DNA of 64,000 nucleotides from Paralvinella palmiformis (lineage: Eukaryota > Annelida > Polychaeta > Terebellida > Alvinellidae): NCBI GenBank assembly GCA_025642065.1, contig JAODUP010000316.1:450001-514000 (forward strand), read 5' to 3'. Below the pieces are notes generated by a model. It worked only from the letters and a program-made list of their open reading frames with translations. It searched no databases and had not been told where the DNA came from. Shown piece after piece: positions 38,710-46,756 of the stretch. The position numbers and the translations under genes were made by a program. Position 1 is the first letter of the stretch. Every line of letters begins with the position of its first letter.

Positions 38710-39999
38710 ACCTTTTGTTTGAGTTAAAAAATCAGACTTATACTGACTTTTCACATTATGTCATGTTGCATCATCTTATACTGTATTTCTATTTATTAAT
38801 TCTGCACCATGCACTTATAAAAAATAAACTGAAACTGGTACAAATTATAATGCTAAAAATAGATTGGCAAAAATATGATTCTTATATTGAGGGCATTACC
38901 TTGATAAGTAATTAATGAAATATTTTGTGTGAATTGGGGTATCATTCCATGTAACCACCAGTTATGTCAAAATGTGATGTGTATATACTACTGTATAGTA
39001 ATACTGTATAGTGTACTCAGCTATCAGTGTATGAGAAAGTGAGTATGTCCATTTAAAATTCTTAGTTTTTTGTTTACTTTAGAATACTAAAAACTCGAAT
39101 AAAGGAAGGAAAGAGACTCTATGAAGTGAAGTGGAAGTATATAGGTGAGGCTTGAATTTTTCTATTATCAGTGTACCTCCTGACTACTAAACTTCAGGCG
39201 CCTCTGTGGACTAACTGGTAACATGTTGGAGCATAGATCACTACCACCCGAGTTCAAACCTCAGCGTGGGCATATCTGAAGGGTGTTTCTTTGACTAAAC
39301 TTCAGATAGCCAAGGAAAAGCCAATTGACTATTTCTCATGTGATAACTGTTGTGCTATTTTTAAAAATGTTATTGCACACCTAAATGAATCTGAAAGGCC
39401 TGGTTACTTAAAAAAAGTATTTAAATAATCTAATTTGATAGGACAGATATATTTAATCCCATATCTGATTACAGTTATTTAAAGAAAAATCATGCTTTTA
39501 AGGGGGGAGTGTAAAAAGTACAAAACAAATAATCTGAAAGTTATATCACAGTTTATGATGTATTTGTCATAAATTTAGCTTACCGCTACAAGTGTTGCAT
39601 TATTTTATATGTTAACCAATACTCTATATGTATACGTTATGGTATAACTACATGTATCTGTTTATTTATACTTTAATCAGAAGGTATTAATGAAGAGACT
39701 GTTCCGGCATCAGAGTTACTTACAGAAGAGTTAGCTATATACATGAAGGAGGCTTTTCCAGAACTTGTTGCCGAGTTTGAAACAGAACTGAACTTGTCCA
39801 AACCAAGTATGCAGTTATCTTTTATTCGTGGTCTGGTGTCGTGTGATATATAATAATTTAAAAAAAATAGATGATTTTGTTTGTTGTAGATTGATATTTT
39901 AAAGTTCAAAGGACTTTTTCTGTGATATGAATCAAATGTTTTGACTAAATTAGACATATTCATGAAATACATATTATAGATTAATGCACATAAATCATT

Positions 40000-40055
<56 letters not shown>

Positions 40056-41004
40056 TCTGTTGAAAGAAAATTATACTAGACCAATAATTGCTGACAAGGG
40101 GGATAATATGATTTATTTAAAAGGCTGCCTCATGAAAGTAACAAGTAATAAACTTGTCCCTTATGTTTTAGCTGGCTATTCTGATGCAAATTTAAATACT
40201 ACTATATATTGGTAATGTTTACGAGACAATGACAATTACAGATTTGTATTTCTGATGCTTGCACGAGCAGGAATGAAGTGAGATAGTTGACAAGATGGGT
40301 CAGAAAAACTGTCCTACCTACAACAGCCATTGACTTACTCATAGGAGACTAACATCTTAGCAAAGTCAAGAAAATGTGAATTTTGATTTGGAGCTGTCAT
40401 AAGAACAAACAATCTATTGTTTCAGAGTCCAAGTTTGGGTGCATTCCATTTAAATCAATGGGTTAATTGACAATAACTTGTCATTGACTGTTTGCTTCAG
40501 AGCTGACCAGACATTTAAAAAAATGGTTTTTGACAGTAGTCAAGTTAATATGTATTGACTTTAGTTGATCAGTCAGTCATATTTTCATTGTTAAATGAAA
40601 TGCAAACTATTCTTGAAAGAGCATAGTCAGTGTTAATGATTTAGGGCACCCAGGTGCATTCTGATATTTGTTTTGGGGTTGATGTATTGAAAAGTTAGAT
40701 AATTGGAATTTTGGAGAGTTTTAAAAATTAGAACTGGATTCAGTTATATAGTAATTTACAGTACAATAAAAAACATTTTTTTAAATGTTTTTCAAATAGA
40801 CCAAGACTCTGGGATATGTGCACATGTGTGTGTGTATGCACACACATACAAACACACACAAACACATATAATGTGGATTTTAGAGGGTTTTAAAAATTAG
40901 AACTGAATTCAGCTATATAGTAATTTACAGTCCATTTTAAAAATATACTTTTTTTTCTATTTTTTGAGTAGACCAAGACTATCTTGGATAGGTGTGTGCA
41001 TATG

Positions 41005-41067
<63 letters not shown>

Positions 41068-42144
41068 GGGGCCGCTTATGGTTTATTTTAAATTTGTTCT
41101 CTGTTTTGCAGAAAAAAGAAAGAGCAAATCAGATGCTCCAGCAATGAAACAGGTGAAGATGAGCGGTTTTTTCAAAGAACAGAAAAAGAGACACGTCACT
41201 CTTGTAAAGCTTAAAGCTCAGGCAACAACTGTATCAGGTACCTATATATTTATATGATACCTGTACCCATGTGCATTTAATAGTATATTCTATAACCTAT
41301 ATTTTATTATTAGTCAATTTGTATGTTCTGTTATACTATTGGCCATATGTAAGTGACTTACTTTTCAACATATGTTGATTTCTCATTTTCTTCATGGCAT
41401 TCTACTCAAGTAAAGCCACAATTCTAATTATAGTGTTAGAATAGAGTTATAAACATATATCTATCAGCTACCATTGTGGTAACTATTTAAATTGAACAAA
41501 TATGAAGCATATTTTCTAATGGTTGGCTGGCGAGTAATTTTATTTCTAGGTTATTTTAAAGTGGCAATTAAGTATGTATTATAATGTTTTGATATCGGTG
41601 AAGCAAACTGACCTTCAGATTAGTACGCACGTTAACATTATTTACAATATAATAACCGTTTTGTGAATAATGTATATTTCCAAATTATTACTTTTGTCGA
41701 AAAAATACAATCAGTAGTTTTTCGCTTCAGTCTTTGGCTACTTTCGTGTGTTAAGTTAAAGGAATCAGTAATGTGTCCCATTTTTTACGATATAAATATT
41801 TATTAGCTCATCAACTATAATATATGCATTTACACTGTATTACAAATTCTAGTCTTAACTATGTCTGAAGGGTGTGTGATCTTTAACTTTGCCGCATTAC
41901 CTTTAGAGGTCATTTGGTCCATTTAACTTAATGTATGCATAAAGTAACATTTGTTATCCTTTCTGCACTTTACTTTATGTTATTATGTTGTTGTTGTTGT
42001 TTTGTTGTTGTAATTTTCACTTTCAAATTATTTCCTTTCGCAGAAGAAATAAACGTTTCGCCAGAAAATGAAGAAATGGAACAAAGTAGTTTGGATGGAA
42101 CTGTAAATGAGCCCAAATCGTCACTCATCGGTCCACAACTGTAA
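24107..42144 (+). CDS. GEN1: GEN1, Holliday junction 5' flap endonuclease (14 coding exons)
   Basis: GEN1 cuts Holliday junctions and 5' flaps symmetrically during recombination; it is an XPG/FEN1-superfamily, Mg-dependent nuclease. Joining the 14 exons listed separately gives 552 residues (if the TAA at 42142 is used). Seen: MGVKDLW at the N-terminus; LAIDLSVW with catalytic D30; FVFDGPPPKLK with D76; STGEAEM with E136/E138; VDGCITEDSDVFLFGA with D157/D159; LLAGCDY with D212; an H2TH-like VRDVGKEKAVKLL; a Cys-rich stretch at about 264-310; an aligned segment RPSYDNIKAFL; the chromodomain region with ILKTRIKEG and YEVKWKYIG (about 414-435); a basic KKRKSK stretch and a PIP-box-like QVKMSGFF (491-498). 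Phases join without a break in all 13 introns. The C-terminal tail is shorter than in human GEN1 (908 residues); the core length is normal. The start sits in ACCATGG just after an acceptor (tttctag at 24101), so a non-coding first exon is likely. Confidence 0.95.
25636..25830 (+). mobile_element. SINE family A, full length, GEN1 intron 1
   Basis: TGGTCTAGTAGTAGCGTG (box A), CCGTGTTCGAATCTCGG (box B), GTGGGCATATCTGAAGG, GAGGTCGCTCGG, GTGCACAAAAGTGGCC and an (ATC)n tail, in the order shared by all family A copies. Confidence 0.92.
25925..26160 (+). mobile_element. tRNA-derived SINE, another type, GEN1 intron 1
   Basis: The head has TAGGACAGTGGATAGAGTA (box A-like) and ATGGTTCAAATCCG (box B), and the end is TATGGATATTGTATTAAA. 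Only one copy occurs here, so the limits are approximate. Confidence 0.45.
26361..26503 (+). CDS. GEN1: GEN1 exon 2
   Basis: The acceptor is ctgcag. Encodes RNLFARACLLLRHHV and FVFDGPPPKLK, matching the second XPG N-domain block, then a charged helix. It ends in phase 1 at AGAGG|gtcagt. Confidence 0.95.
26559..26586. repeat. (GT)n microsatellite in GEN1 intron 2
   Basis: About 28 bases of GT. Confidence 0.95.
26782..26828 (+). CDS. GEN1: GEN1 exon 3 (47 nt), donor duplicated downstream
   Basis: A short exon encoding EPCAAPVNRRFATQQ, acceptor ttccgtag, donor CAGCAG|gtaatt. The 3' part of the exon, its donor and the start of the intron are repeated perfectly 52 bases downstream (26859-26910). 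Use of the second donor would add 52 nt and an early in-frame TAG. Confidence 0.88.
26807..26910 (+). repeat. Perfect 52-bp tandem duplication over a splice donor
   Basis: 26807-26858 and 26859-26910 are identical. Each contains the exon 3 end and GCAG|gtaatt. Confidence 0.97.
28098..28187 (+). CDS. GEN1: GEN1 exon 4
   Basis: Encodes CSDLLNCLGLPHITSTGEAE, continuing MTCAQLNQLG, with catalytic E136 and E138. Phase 0 on both sides; acceptor ttactag, donor GG|gtaaga. Confidence 0.95.
29369..29403. repeat. (TA)n microsatellite in GEN1 intron 4
   Basis: About 35 bases of TA. Confidence 0.95.
29914..30003 (+). CDS. GEN1: GEN1 exon 5
   Basis: Encodes VDGCITEDSDVFLFGA and TVYRNF, with catalytic D157 and D159. 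Phase 0 on both sides; acceptor ttgttag, donor AAAG|gtaaca. Confidence 0.95.
30384..30575 (+). pseudogene. DNA-transposon 3' end remnant in GEN1 intron 5
   Basis: A short frame reads SLNDWVNVFMNDDNDSDFEG, an acidic ending seen in pogo/Tigger-like and related transposases, followed by GGAATTTAA and then a terminal-repeat-like CTTATACGCGAGTATATACA. Only the last part of an element is present. The superfamily is not certain. Confidence 0.4.
30885..30945 (+). mobile_element. SINE family A, 3' fragment
   Basis: CCCATTTAGCCTACCATGTG, CACAAAAGTTGCTGTAAAAC and ATCAATCATCATC match the 3' third of family A. Confidence 0.85.
31077..31266 (+). mobile_element. SINE family A with 14-bp target duplication
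   Basis: A full family A copy in GEN1 intron 5: box A TGGTCTAGTGGTAGCATG, box B GTGTTCAAATCC, (ATC)n tail. It is bounded by TCTTAAGTTCCAGA at 31063-31076 and 31267-31280, a perfect 14-base target duplication that shows L1/RTE-style retrotransposition. Confidence 0.96.
31401..32664 (+). mobile_element. hAT transposon, 1264 bp, perfect 8-bp target duplication
   Basis: Starts CAGACCTGGGGGTAATAG and ends TGACCCAGGTCTG, inverted ends of hAT type, with GCAAGTTG at 31393-31400 and 32665-32672. Inside, 31953 opens MAKVSPPSHFEMPTNT and YKAKCKHCGSSISGSAKT, a BED zinc finger typical of hAT transposase N-termini, which ends early. The inner flanks are rich in GTAATAGTAAT repeats. A non-autonomous or decayed copy in GEN1 intron 5. 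Confidence 0.93.
31953..32100 (+). pseudogene. hAT transposase BED zinc-finger remnant
   Basis: MAKVSPPSHFEM, then KAKCKHCGSSISGSAKTISN: the CxxC of a BED finger and the following helix start. The His pair is lost and the frame runs into stops. No catalytic domain remains. Confidence 0.7.
33078..33265 (+). CDS. GEN1: GEN1 exon 6
   Basis: Encodes the end of the XPG-I region, FALLAGCDYGGGV with catalytic D212 and the H2TH-like DVGKEKAVKLL. Acceptor ttttcag; ends in phase 2 at CAGAG|gtaact. Confidence 0.95.
33657..34030 (+). mobile_element. SINE family B, best copy, GEN1 intron 6
   Basis: TGGCCTAGCGGTTAAGTACC (box A), CACAGGTTCGAATCCCG (box B), GAGGTCGAAACTTTTCCAGG, ACGTTAAATGGCGCTGCCG, GAAGGGGGACGTTAAAAA-like block, CCATCTTTCCGTACTGCTCC, GTGCTGATTAAGCGACAGCC and GGGGATTCTCCCCCGAACAA. 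About 370 bases, longer than a typical SINE body. It ends about 70 bases before the exon 7 acceptor. Confidence 0.9.
34098..34195 (+). CDS. GEN1: GEN1 exon 7
   Basis: Encodes LQDWRTPDNEL to HCRKCDHLG, starting the Cys-rich segment that aligns with HCSVCSHPG in human GEN1. Acceptor aatgcag; ends in phase 1. A family B SINE ends only about 70 bases before the acceptor. Confidence 0.93.
34545..34735 (+). CDS. GEN1: GEN1 exon 8, Cys-rich segment
   Basis: Encodes GCYLCHTCDCYDKK, WRPCLCQWHKRN and INIRKKACTDPEFPNKE. The Cys/His pattern (CxxC, CxCxxW-H) matches the human segment CPCEWHR and suggests metal binding. Phases 1 and 0; donor GAG|gtaagt. Confidence 0.95.
34949..35128 (+). mobile_element. 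SINE family A, GEN1 intron 8
   Basis: CCATGGTCTAACTGGTAGC (box A), GAGTTTGAATCTCGG (box B, one change), GTGGGCATATCTGAAGG and the tail TTTTGCACAAAAGTGGC. Moderately diverged. Confidence 0.88.
35380..36030. other. GEN1 intron 8 sequence, unknown
   Basis: Mixed AT-rich intron sequence with no recognised repeat family or coding sequence. Confidence 0.35.
36101..36190 (+). CDS. GEN1: GEN1 exon 9
   Basis: Encodes IIEAFLHPEPGFTDD and ISWTRPSYDNIK, matching the human VIQEFL and YQRPDLLLFQ region. Phase 0 on both sides. Confidence 0.92.
36230..38320. other. GEN1 intron 9, no feature recognised
   Basis: About 2 kb of AT-rich intron. A short degenerate tRNA-like or SINE-like block may lie at about 38040-38115. 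No coding sequence seen. Confidence 0.4.
38377..38519 (+). CDS. GEN1: GEN1 exon 10
   Basis: Encodes AFLHEHLYWEDDRINKKVL to KSEPLK. The acceptor ttcag at 38376 gives a gap-free alignment with human GEN1 (35 residues against 35). An upstream acceptor, catcag at 38320, would add 19 in-frame residues but fits worse. The donor is CTGAA|gtatgg, phase 2; reading through gives a stop shortly after. Confidence 0.88.
38556..38709. repeat. Compound CT/TA/TG microsatellite in GEN1 intron 10
   Basis: CT, TA and TG tracts in two similar blocks (38557-38640 and 38641-38709), each ordered CT then TA then TG, suggesting duplication of a compound tract. Confidence 0.9.
39083..39144 (+). CDS. GEN1: GEN1 exon 11 (chromodomain part)
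   Basis: Encodes ILKTRIKEGKRLYEVKWKYI, aligning with human RIVKTRIRNGVHCFEIEWEK in the GEN1 chromodomain. The aromatic residues Y and W are kept. Acceptor ctttag, ends in phase 1. Confidence 0.93.
39198..39293 (+). mobile_element. SINE family A head only, with 12-bp target duplication
   Basis: The tRNA-like head (CTGTGGACTAACTGGTAAC, box B GAGTTCAAACCTC, GTGGGCATATCTGAAGG) stops after GGTGTTTCTTTG; the 3' half is missing. ACTAAACTTCAG at 39186-39197 and 39294-39305 flank it perfectly. The copy was therefore inserted already without its 3' end. In GEN1 intron 11. Confidence 0.93.
39681..40010 (+). CDS. GEN1: GEN1 exon 12 (exon 39681-39806) and donor side
   Basis: The exon proper ends at 39806 (ACCAA|gtatgc, phase 1); the extra bases in this range are intron leading into a TA/TG microsatellite. 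It encodes ETVPASELLTEELAIYMKEA and FPELVAEFETEL, matching human LFEAAYPEIVAVY. Confidence 0.9.
40004..40054. repeat. (TA)n(TG)n microsatellite in GEN1 intron 12
   Basis: About 30 bases of TA followed by about 22 of TG. Confidence 0.95.
40711..41000 (+). repeat. Imperfect 169-bp tandem duplication in GEN1 intron 12
   Basis: Two blocks share GGTTTTAAAAATTAGAACTG, ATATAGTAATTTACAGT and AGTAGACCAAGACT-type strings, about 169 bases apart. Each ends in a TG/CA tract. Confidence 0.85.
41009..41064. repeat. (CA)n(TA)n microsatellite near GEN1 exon 13
   Basis: About 28 bases of CA and 28 of TA, 50 bases before the exon 13 acceptor. Confidence 0.95.
41112..41237 (+). CDS. GEN1: GEN1 exon 13, basic stretch and PIP-box-like motif
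   Basis: Encodes KKRKSKSDAPAMK, then QVKMSGFF and KEQKKRHVTLVKLKAQ. The KKRKSK run could be a nuclear localisation signal. QVKMSGFF fits the PCNA-binding consensus Q-x-x-(hydrophobic)-x-x-aromatic-aromatic, followed by basic residues, as in FEN1 and XPG. Acceptor tttgcag, donor ATCAG|gtacct. Confidence 0.88.
41862..41945 (+). mobile_element. SINE family A, 3' fragment in GEN1 intron 13
   Basis: TGTCTGAAGGGTGTGTGATC, CATTACCTTTAGAGGTCATT and GTCCATTTAAC match the middle of family A, about 100 bases before exon 14. Confidence 0.75.
42044..42144 (+). CDS. GEN1: GEN1 exon 14, probable terminal exon
   Basis: Encodes EINVSPENEEMEQSSLDG to IGPQL. Translation stops at TAA (42142-42144), but the same bases form a strong donor (ACT|gtaagt at 42141). 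If spliced there, the tail would go on in a downstream exon; one short acceptor-led frame (PVQLIVS, from about 42632) fits the phase. The terminal reading is the simpler one. Confidence 0.75.
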
Positions 42145-42300
42145 GTGAATATATCTGACCAAGGTAAACAACGATACGAAGAAGGTATTTTGTGGTCAAA
42201 AACTGGATGTGTACGAGTACGAAAAACAAAATCTCTATATGACTAAAGTTGCATATTATAAAAGCTAATGTAGTTAATAAAAGTATTTAATAAAAACCGG
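42145..42300 (+). other. GEN1 3' region
   Basis: Sequence directly after the stop; either 3' UTR or, if the alternative donor is used, intron. Confidence 0.4.
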
Positions 42301-42305
42301 TTCTA

Positions 42306-42486
42306 CAGGGTTCGTACGGGTCCTTGAAAAAACCTGGAAAGTCCTGGAACTTGGACATATAGATCTATATTTCTAATCATAAGCATACAGGAATTCAGTC
42401 ATTACACTTCTTCTGAAATATGGGTGTATCTGCATTAAAAGTTCGTGAATTAATTGAAAAGGTCCTTGAAATGTGTATGAACCCTG
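42306..42486. mobile_element. MITE, 181 bp, with 5-bp direct repeats
   Basis: The left end CAGGGTTCGTACGGGTCC, TTGAAA and the right end, reversed CAGGGTTCATACACATTTCA, then AGGACC, are inverted. TTCTA flanks both sides (42301-42305, 42487-42491). The ends resemble hAT-type CAGGG, but the 5-base duplication is short for that group. Confidence 0.75.
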
Positions 42487-43212
42487 TTCTATTGAATCCG
42501 GTCATTAACATAGCTTTTACCACCAGCTATGGTTAAAATATAACATATATTCTTTTATGTACAATATATTCATTATATCTATTGTGTAAAATATAGACTA
42601 GACATGTATTTGCTATTGTTGTTGTTTCTAGACCAGTGCAATTGATTGTATCCTAATATAACTTGTCTGTACTAATTGTGGACAGACCTGATCCTATCAC
42701 AACTTCTTGTATTTCCTTACTAAGATATCAGTGTTGATATCTTTGAGCCATGTAACATTTAGGTGCTTTTGTCATTTAGAAATCACTAATAGAATAATGC
42801 TATACACATATATGATAAGAGGAATAATAAATCGGGTCTGCTATTTGATAACACAGTTTATGTCAATATAATATTAATGTTATATGTGAATATTTGTTGT
42901 TTTGTTATACATATTGAAAGTTGTTTGTGTCTAATTCATTGTAGCTGTTGCTTTTTGTCTACAATGTTGCAGAAAGTGTCCAAGTTTGTTTTTTACGATC
43001 TGAGATCAGTATTTGTTTTTAGTTTTATAAGAGAATATTTTTTTCTGGATAGTTTTATTCATATATGTTTTCTGAATACTGTGTGTTCAACTAGTTATTG
43101 ATGAATATTGAATAATGATACTTGTGCATTATGTAGAGTACATAGCTAAATGGTGTTCATTAATCTCTTTTCATTGTTATGTTATTGAGTATTTATCTTT
43201 TTATCTAGTTAT

Positions 43213-43217
<5 letters not shown>

Positions 43218-43247
<30 letters not shown>

Positions 43248-43266
43248 TGTGTGTGTGTGTGTGTGT
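43218..43266. repeat. (TA)n(GT)n microsatellite
   Basis: About 26 bases of TA followed by about 22 of GT. Confidence 0.95.
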
Positions 43267-43792
43267 TTGTATATAGAGAGAGATAACTCATTCTTATAAT
43301 AAAAGAAATGTAATAACATATTGCCTTATATTAGTTTGATGATAAAACAAGTACCTGTTTGTTGGAGTAACAGACAATATTTATGTATATGTCCGGTGAG
43401 TGGCAGCACTGTGCTATTAAATGGCACACTTATGTAGATCTGCCTTGATTAACATTGGTGAATCAGATAGTGGTTGATAATTTGGATGTTATTCTCACAT
43501 TTTCATATGAAATATAAGGCACTATGTTAACAATGGATATTCATTAAAGAAGGCAGCATGTTAACACCAGATATTTATTAATCGAGGCAGCATGTTAAGT
43601 TTTATCATTATTATGGCAGTTATTTTCACTTTTTTCTTCAATGTTACATATTTTGTATGAGCCTAATGATGATATAATTCCGATGGATGGATGCTTCATT
43701 TATATCATGTTTTGTTTGTTATACCATTTATCTTTATGACATATCAGTGACTTGAACCAAATTCACAAGAAAAAGTCACTGAGAAAACCATA

Positions 43793-43961
43793 ATGATGAT
43801 GATGATTGATGTTTTACGGCCACTTTTGTGCACATGGTAGGCTAAATGGGCCGAGCGACTTCCAAATGTAATGGAGCGAAGTGAAAGACGAAACAACCTT
43901 CAGATATGCTCACGCCGGGATTCGAACACGGGTGGTAGTGATCTGTAGTCCAGCACGCTAC
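43793..43961 (-). mobile_element. SINE family A with 16-bp target duplication
   Basis: On the minus strand: GTGGTAGCGTGCTGGACTAC, GTGTTCGAATCCCGG (box B), GTGAGCATATCTGAAGG, ATTTAGCCTACCATGTGCAC and an (ATC)n tail. CACTGAGAAAACCATA lies at 43777-43792 and 43962-43977. It is one of the youngest copies. Confidence 0.96.
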
Positions 43962-44329
43962 CACTGAGAAAACCATAGGAAAGGTCAGTAATATATATAT
44001 ATATATTAATAAAAACCAACAAACAAGTACAAATTAATATGTTAAGGCTTGATGAAGGGTGAGTGAACTTTGTTTTAGCCTTGGTGTTGGTCAAACCTGG
44101 GACATATTGACCAACTGTCTTTGACAAAATTGCAGCCTCCTTGGTTCAATTCAAACCAGCAATCTGGAGGTTTGCAGCACAGTGGACTAATAATTTAGCT
44201 ATCAGATTATCATATCAATCAAAGAGGGAAACAGATAAATCAATCATGTGCTATATGCAGATTATTGATACACATGCTGCAGTTAAAAACATTTTTGTTC
44301 GTGTTTCTCTTTCTTTAATAATAATAATA

Positions 44330-44395
44330 ATACATTTTACATAGCGCTCTATATGATTGGATTAAAATTAGCCTAAAGTGCTGGGGAGGGGGGGG
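44330..44395 (+). repeat. Dispersed 'TAGCGCTCTATAT' repeat, copy 1
   Basis: ACATAGCGCTCTATATGATT, then GGATTAAAATTAGCCTAAAG. A related copy at 57877-57925 reads AGTGCTCTATATAATTGG, ACTAAAATTAGCGCTTTACA. Confidence 0.7.
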
Positions 44396-44567
44396 GGGAT
44401 ATGAATATTGATGGTTTCAGTGTATTTCTCACTTTATTTCAATAAATATTTTTTGTTGTAATTACTGAACAGGTTAGACCATATTCTTATGCATTTTCTT
44501 TGTCTTAATTAAAACACTAAAGGTATTTTACTTTAAATACAAGTTTTATTATATGTTTATTTTGTTT

Positions 44568-44573
<6 letters not shown>

Positions 44574-44602
<29 letters not shown>
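44574..44602. repeat. (TA)n microsatellite
   Basis: About 28 bases of TA. A shorter TA/TG tract follows at 44824-44855 and a TG tract at 45621-45648. Confidence 0.95.
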
Positions 44603-44606
<4 letters not shown>

Positions 44607-44823
44607 TTATATTGTAACTATCTTTTCTGTAACATTTTCCCATAGAATAGATATATTTACTGAGAGTAAGACAGATAAATATAATGATTCTTGGGATGTA
44701 CTGATTTGATTTAAAAAATAAGAGAATCCATGAAAACATGGAATTTGTCTGAATCTAAACATAGAATCTTAACAAAAGGAAGAATATTACTAGTCACTTT
44801 AATAAATACTGTGTAAGTTATGT

Positions 44824-44854
<31 letters not shown>

Positions 44855-45808
44855 AGATTAACAACTTGGTTAAGTGAACACCTTTACAGTTTCACACACA
44901 CAGTGTGTTCAGTTGGATGGATTATGGTTCAGTGAACCAACCACATCCCACAGACATAGTTTGGCTGCTACATGTTACACTAGTTCTGAACGTCATTTAT
45001 TGACAGGTTTATTGCAGTTCCTTCCTTCGTAACGGTGTATATGTAATCTAACATGATGGTATCGTAAGTAAGTGTGCATGTTGTGCCTTAGTTGATATAC
45101 TGACAGTTATTGGCAGACTTGTATCATCTGGAGATTCCAAATTCAACTACTCCGCTTATCCATTATAAATATGAATAGATTCTTTTAGCCTCCGCATACC
45201 TCGGTGCATTCGATTTTAAGTGAATACCTGGCAGCAACTAATGCCATTTACTGCCGTCTCTTTCTCTAGTCATTTAACAAAACTTAATGTACTTACAGAA
45301 ACACATATGAGAAACACTGTGTCCGCAGATATATAATGTTTGGCGTCACTTGTTGATGTGGATAAAGGTCAAGTGACAAGAAGAACTACTATTTTGAGTC
45401 AGTGTTACATGAAATGATCAATAGAATTGCCATCATTATTAATCTAAATTATATTTTTTATTTGTAAATAAGCATATATCAGTATAAAAATTATAAGAAT
45501 TTTGCTTCTGTTTTTTTTATGAAGTGAATGAAAGCTATTGATGTTTAATTCCTACTTTTGTATTAATATTGTATACAAATGTCAAATATAAGAAATTATA
45601 GTACTTTTGGTTTATAAATATATGTGTGTGTGTGTGTGTGTGTGTGTTAGTTTAGTGACCTACAATGTGTTTATGATTAGTTTAGTCTTTATAATTGCTG
45701 AAGTGAGAGCAGCTTATTTTATGCTAATTTATATACAAGTATTATGAAGTTGTAGTAATTTTCTCGTAATTCGTGAAGTTGTTGTGTACCGAGTGTGTGT
45801 TTTACATG

Positions 45809-45814
45809 GAATAA
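45809..45814 (+). promoter_or_regulatory. Candidate distal poly(A) signal
   Basis: AATAAA follows a TG-rich block. It could end a long GEN1 3' UTR, but this is unproven; other AATAAA strings occur nearer. Confidence 0.2.
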
Positions 45815-45839
45815 ATAACTTTTATCCTCACATCGATGT

Positions 45840-46745
45840 TTTCTTTAACATTATGCCGTACCTCATTTTGGAAATGGAGAAAAAAGAACTGCATCCCTAA
45901 ATAGATTAATCTGTTAATTAGCTAATAAAATATATTTGTTTCCACCAGCAGCTAGAATCATTCTTTCTATTAAACGAACAGTTCACCCTCACATAATAAT
46001 GTCTAAATGCATAATATTTATAGAAGTAGCTCAAAATTTATCAATAACAATCACAGATGCTACCTGATATCATAGATATAAGCCTAATAAGGAGATAACC
46101 CTAATTACTTGAAGGTAGCCATTATTTGATTACGGTTTTCTCGAATGCCAGATTGTATGCCAGGAAAGAAAAGTCACCTGTTCTGACGTTAGGTGGCACA
46201 AGGGTCAAGCAGCTAACTGGATCTCGATCAATACCGGTAACAGATGCTCTGGCCTAGCCATCTTCGTGACCTTACATGTCCCCGTGTCCAACTTACTAAT
46301 TAGTACTGACTCACTCCGTCATCGGTTCATTTACATAAATCTGACAATTCTGTAGACACTCTTAATTGTTTCTAAGAGTACAAAACATCAACTATGATGT
46401 TATTACTGTGAATATGCCTTTTCTCGAAAAAGTACGTGTTTGGCTGAAACCTGTTTATATCGTTAATGTTATAATCGGATAATACAAATAGCCTTGTATA
46501 CAGTGACGTCAGATTTCAGGAGTATCCGATTTGTGTTTGGCTTCAAATTGGCGGTGCCCGCATACCAATAACAGTTGATTAACTATCATTTAGAACTGGA
46601 TTATTTAATACGTGGTTGATCGTTTTCAAAACTTTAACATCGTTTATAATTGGTGCGAGTATATTTATGTTATAGTCATGAAACAATTGAAACGAAGATG
46701 AACTGTTTCTTTAAGTATGATATCCCGAAGTTCAGACAAGAAACT
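45840..46745. other. No feature recognised
   Basis: Intergenic sequence without a gene or clear repeat. Confidence 0.4.
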
Positions 46746-46756
46746 TTATACTGCAT

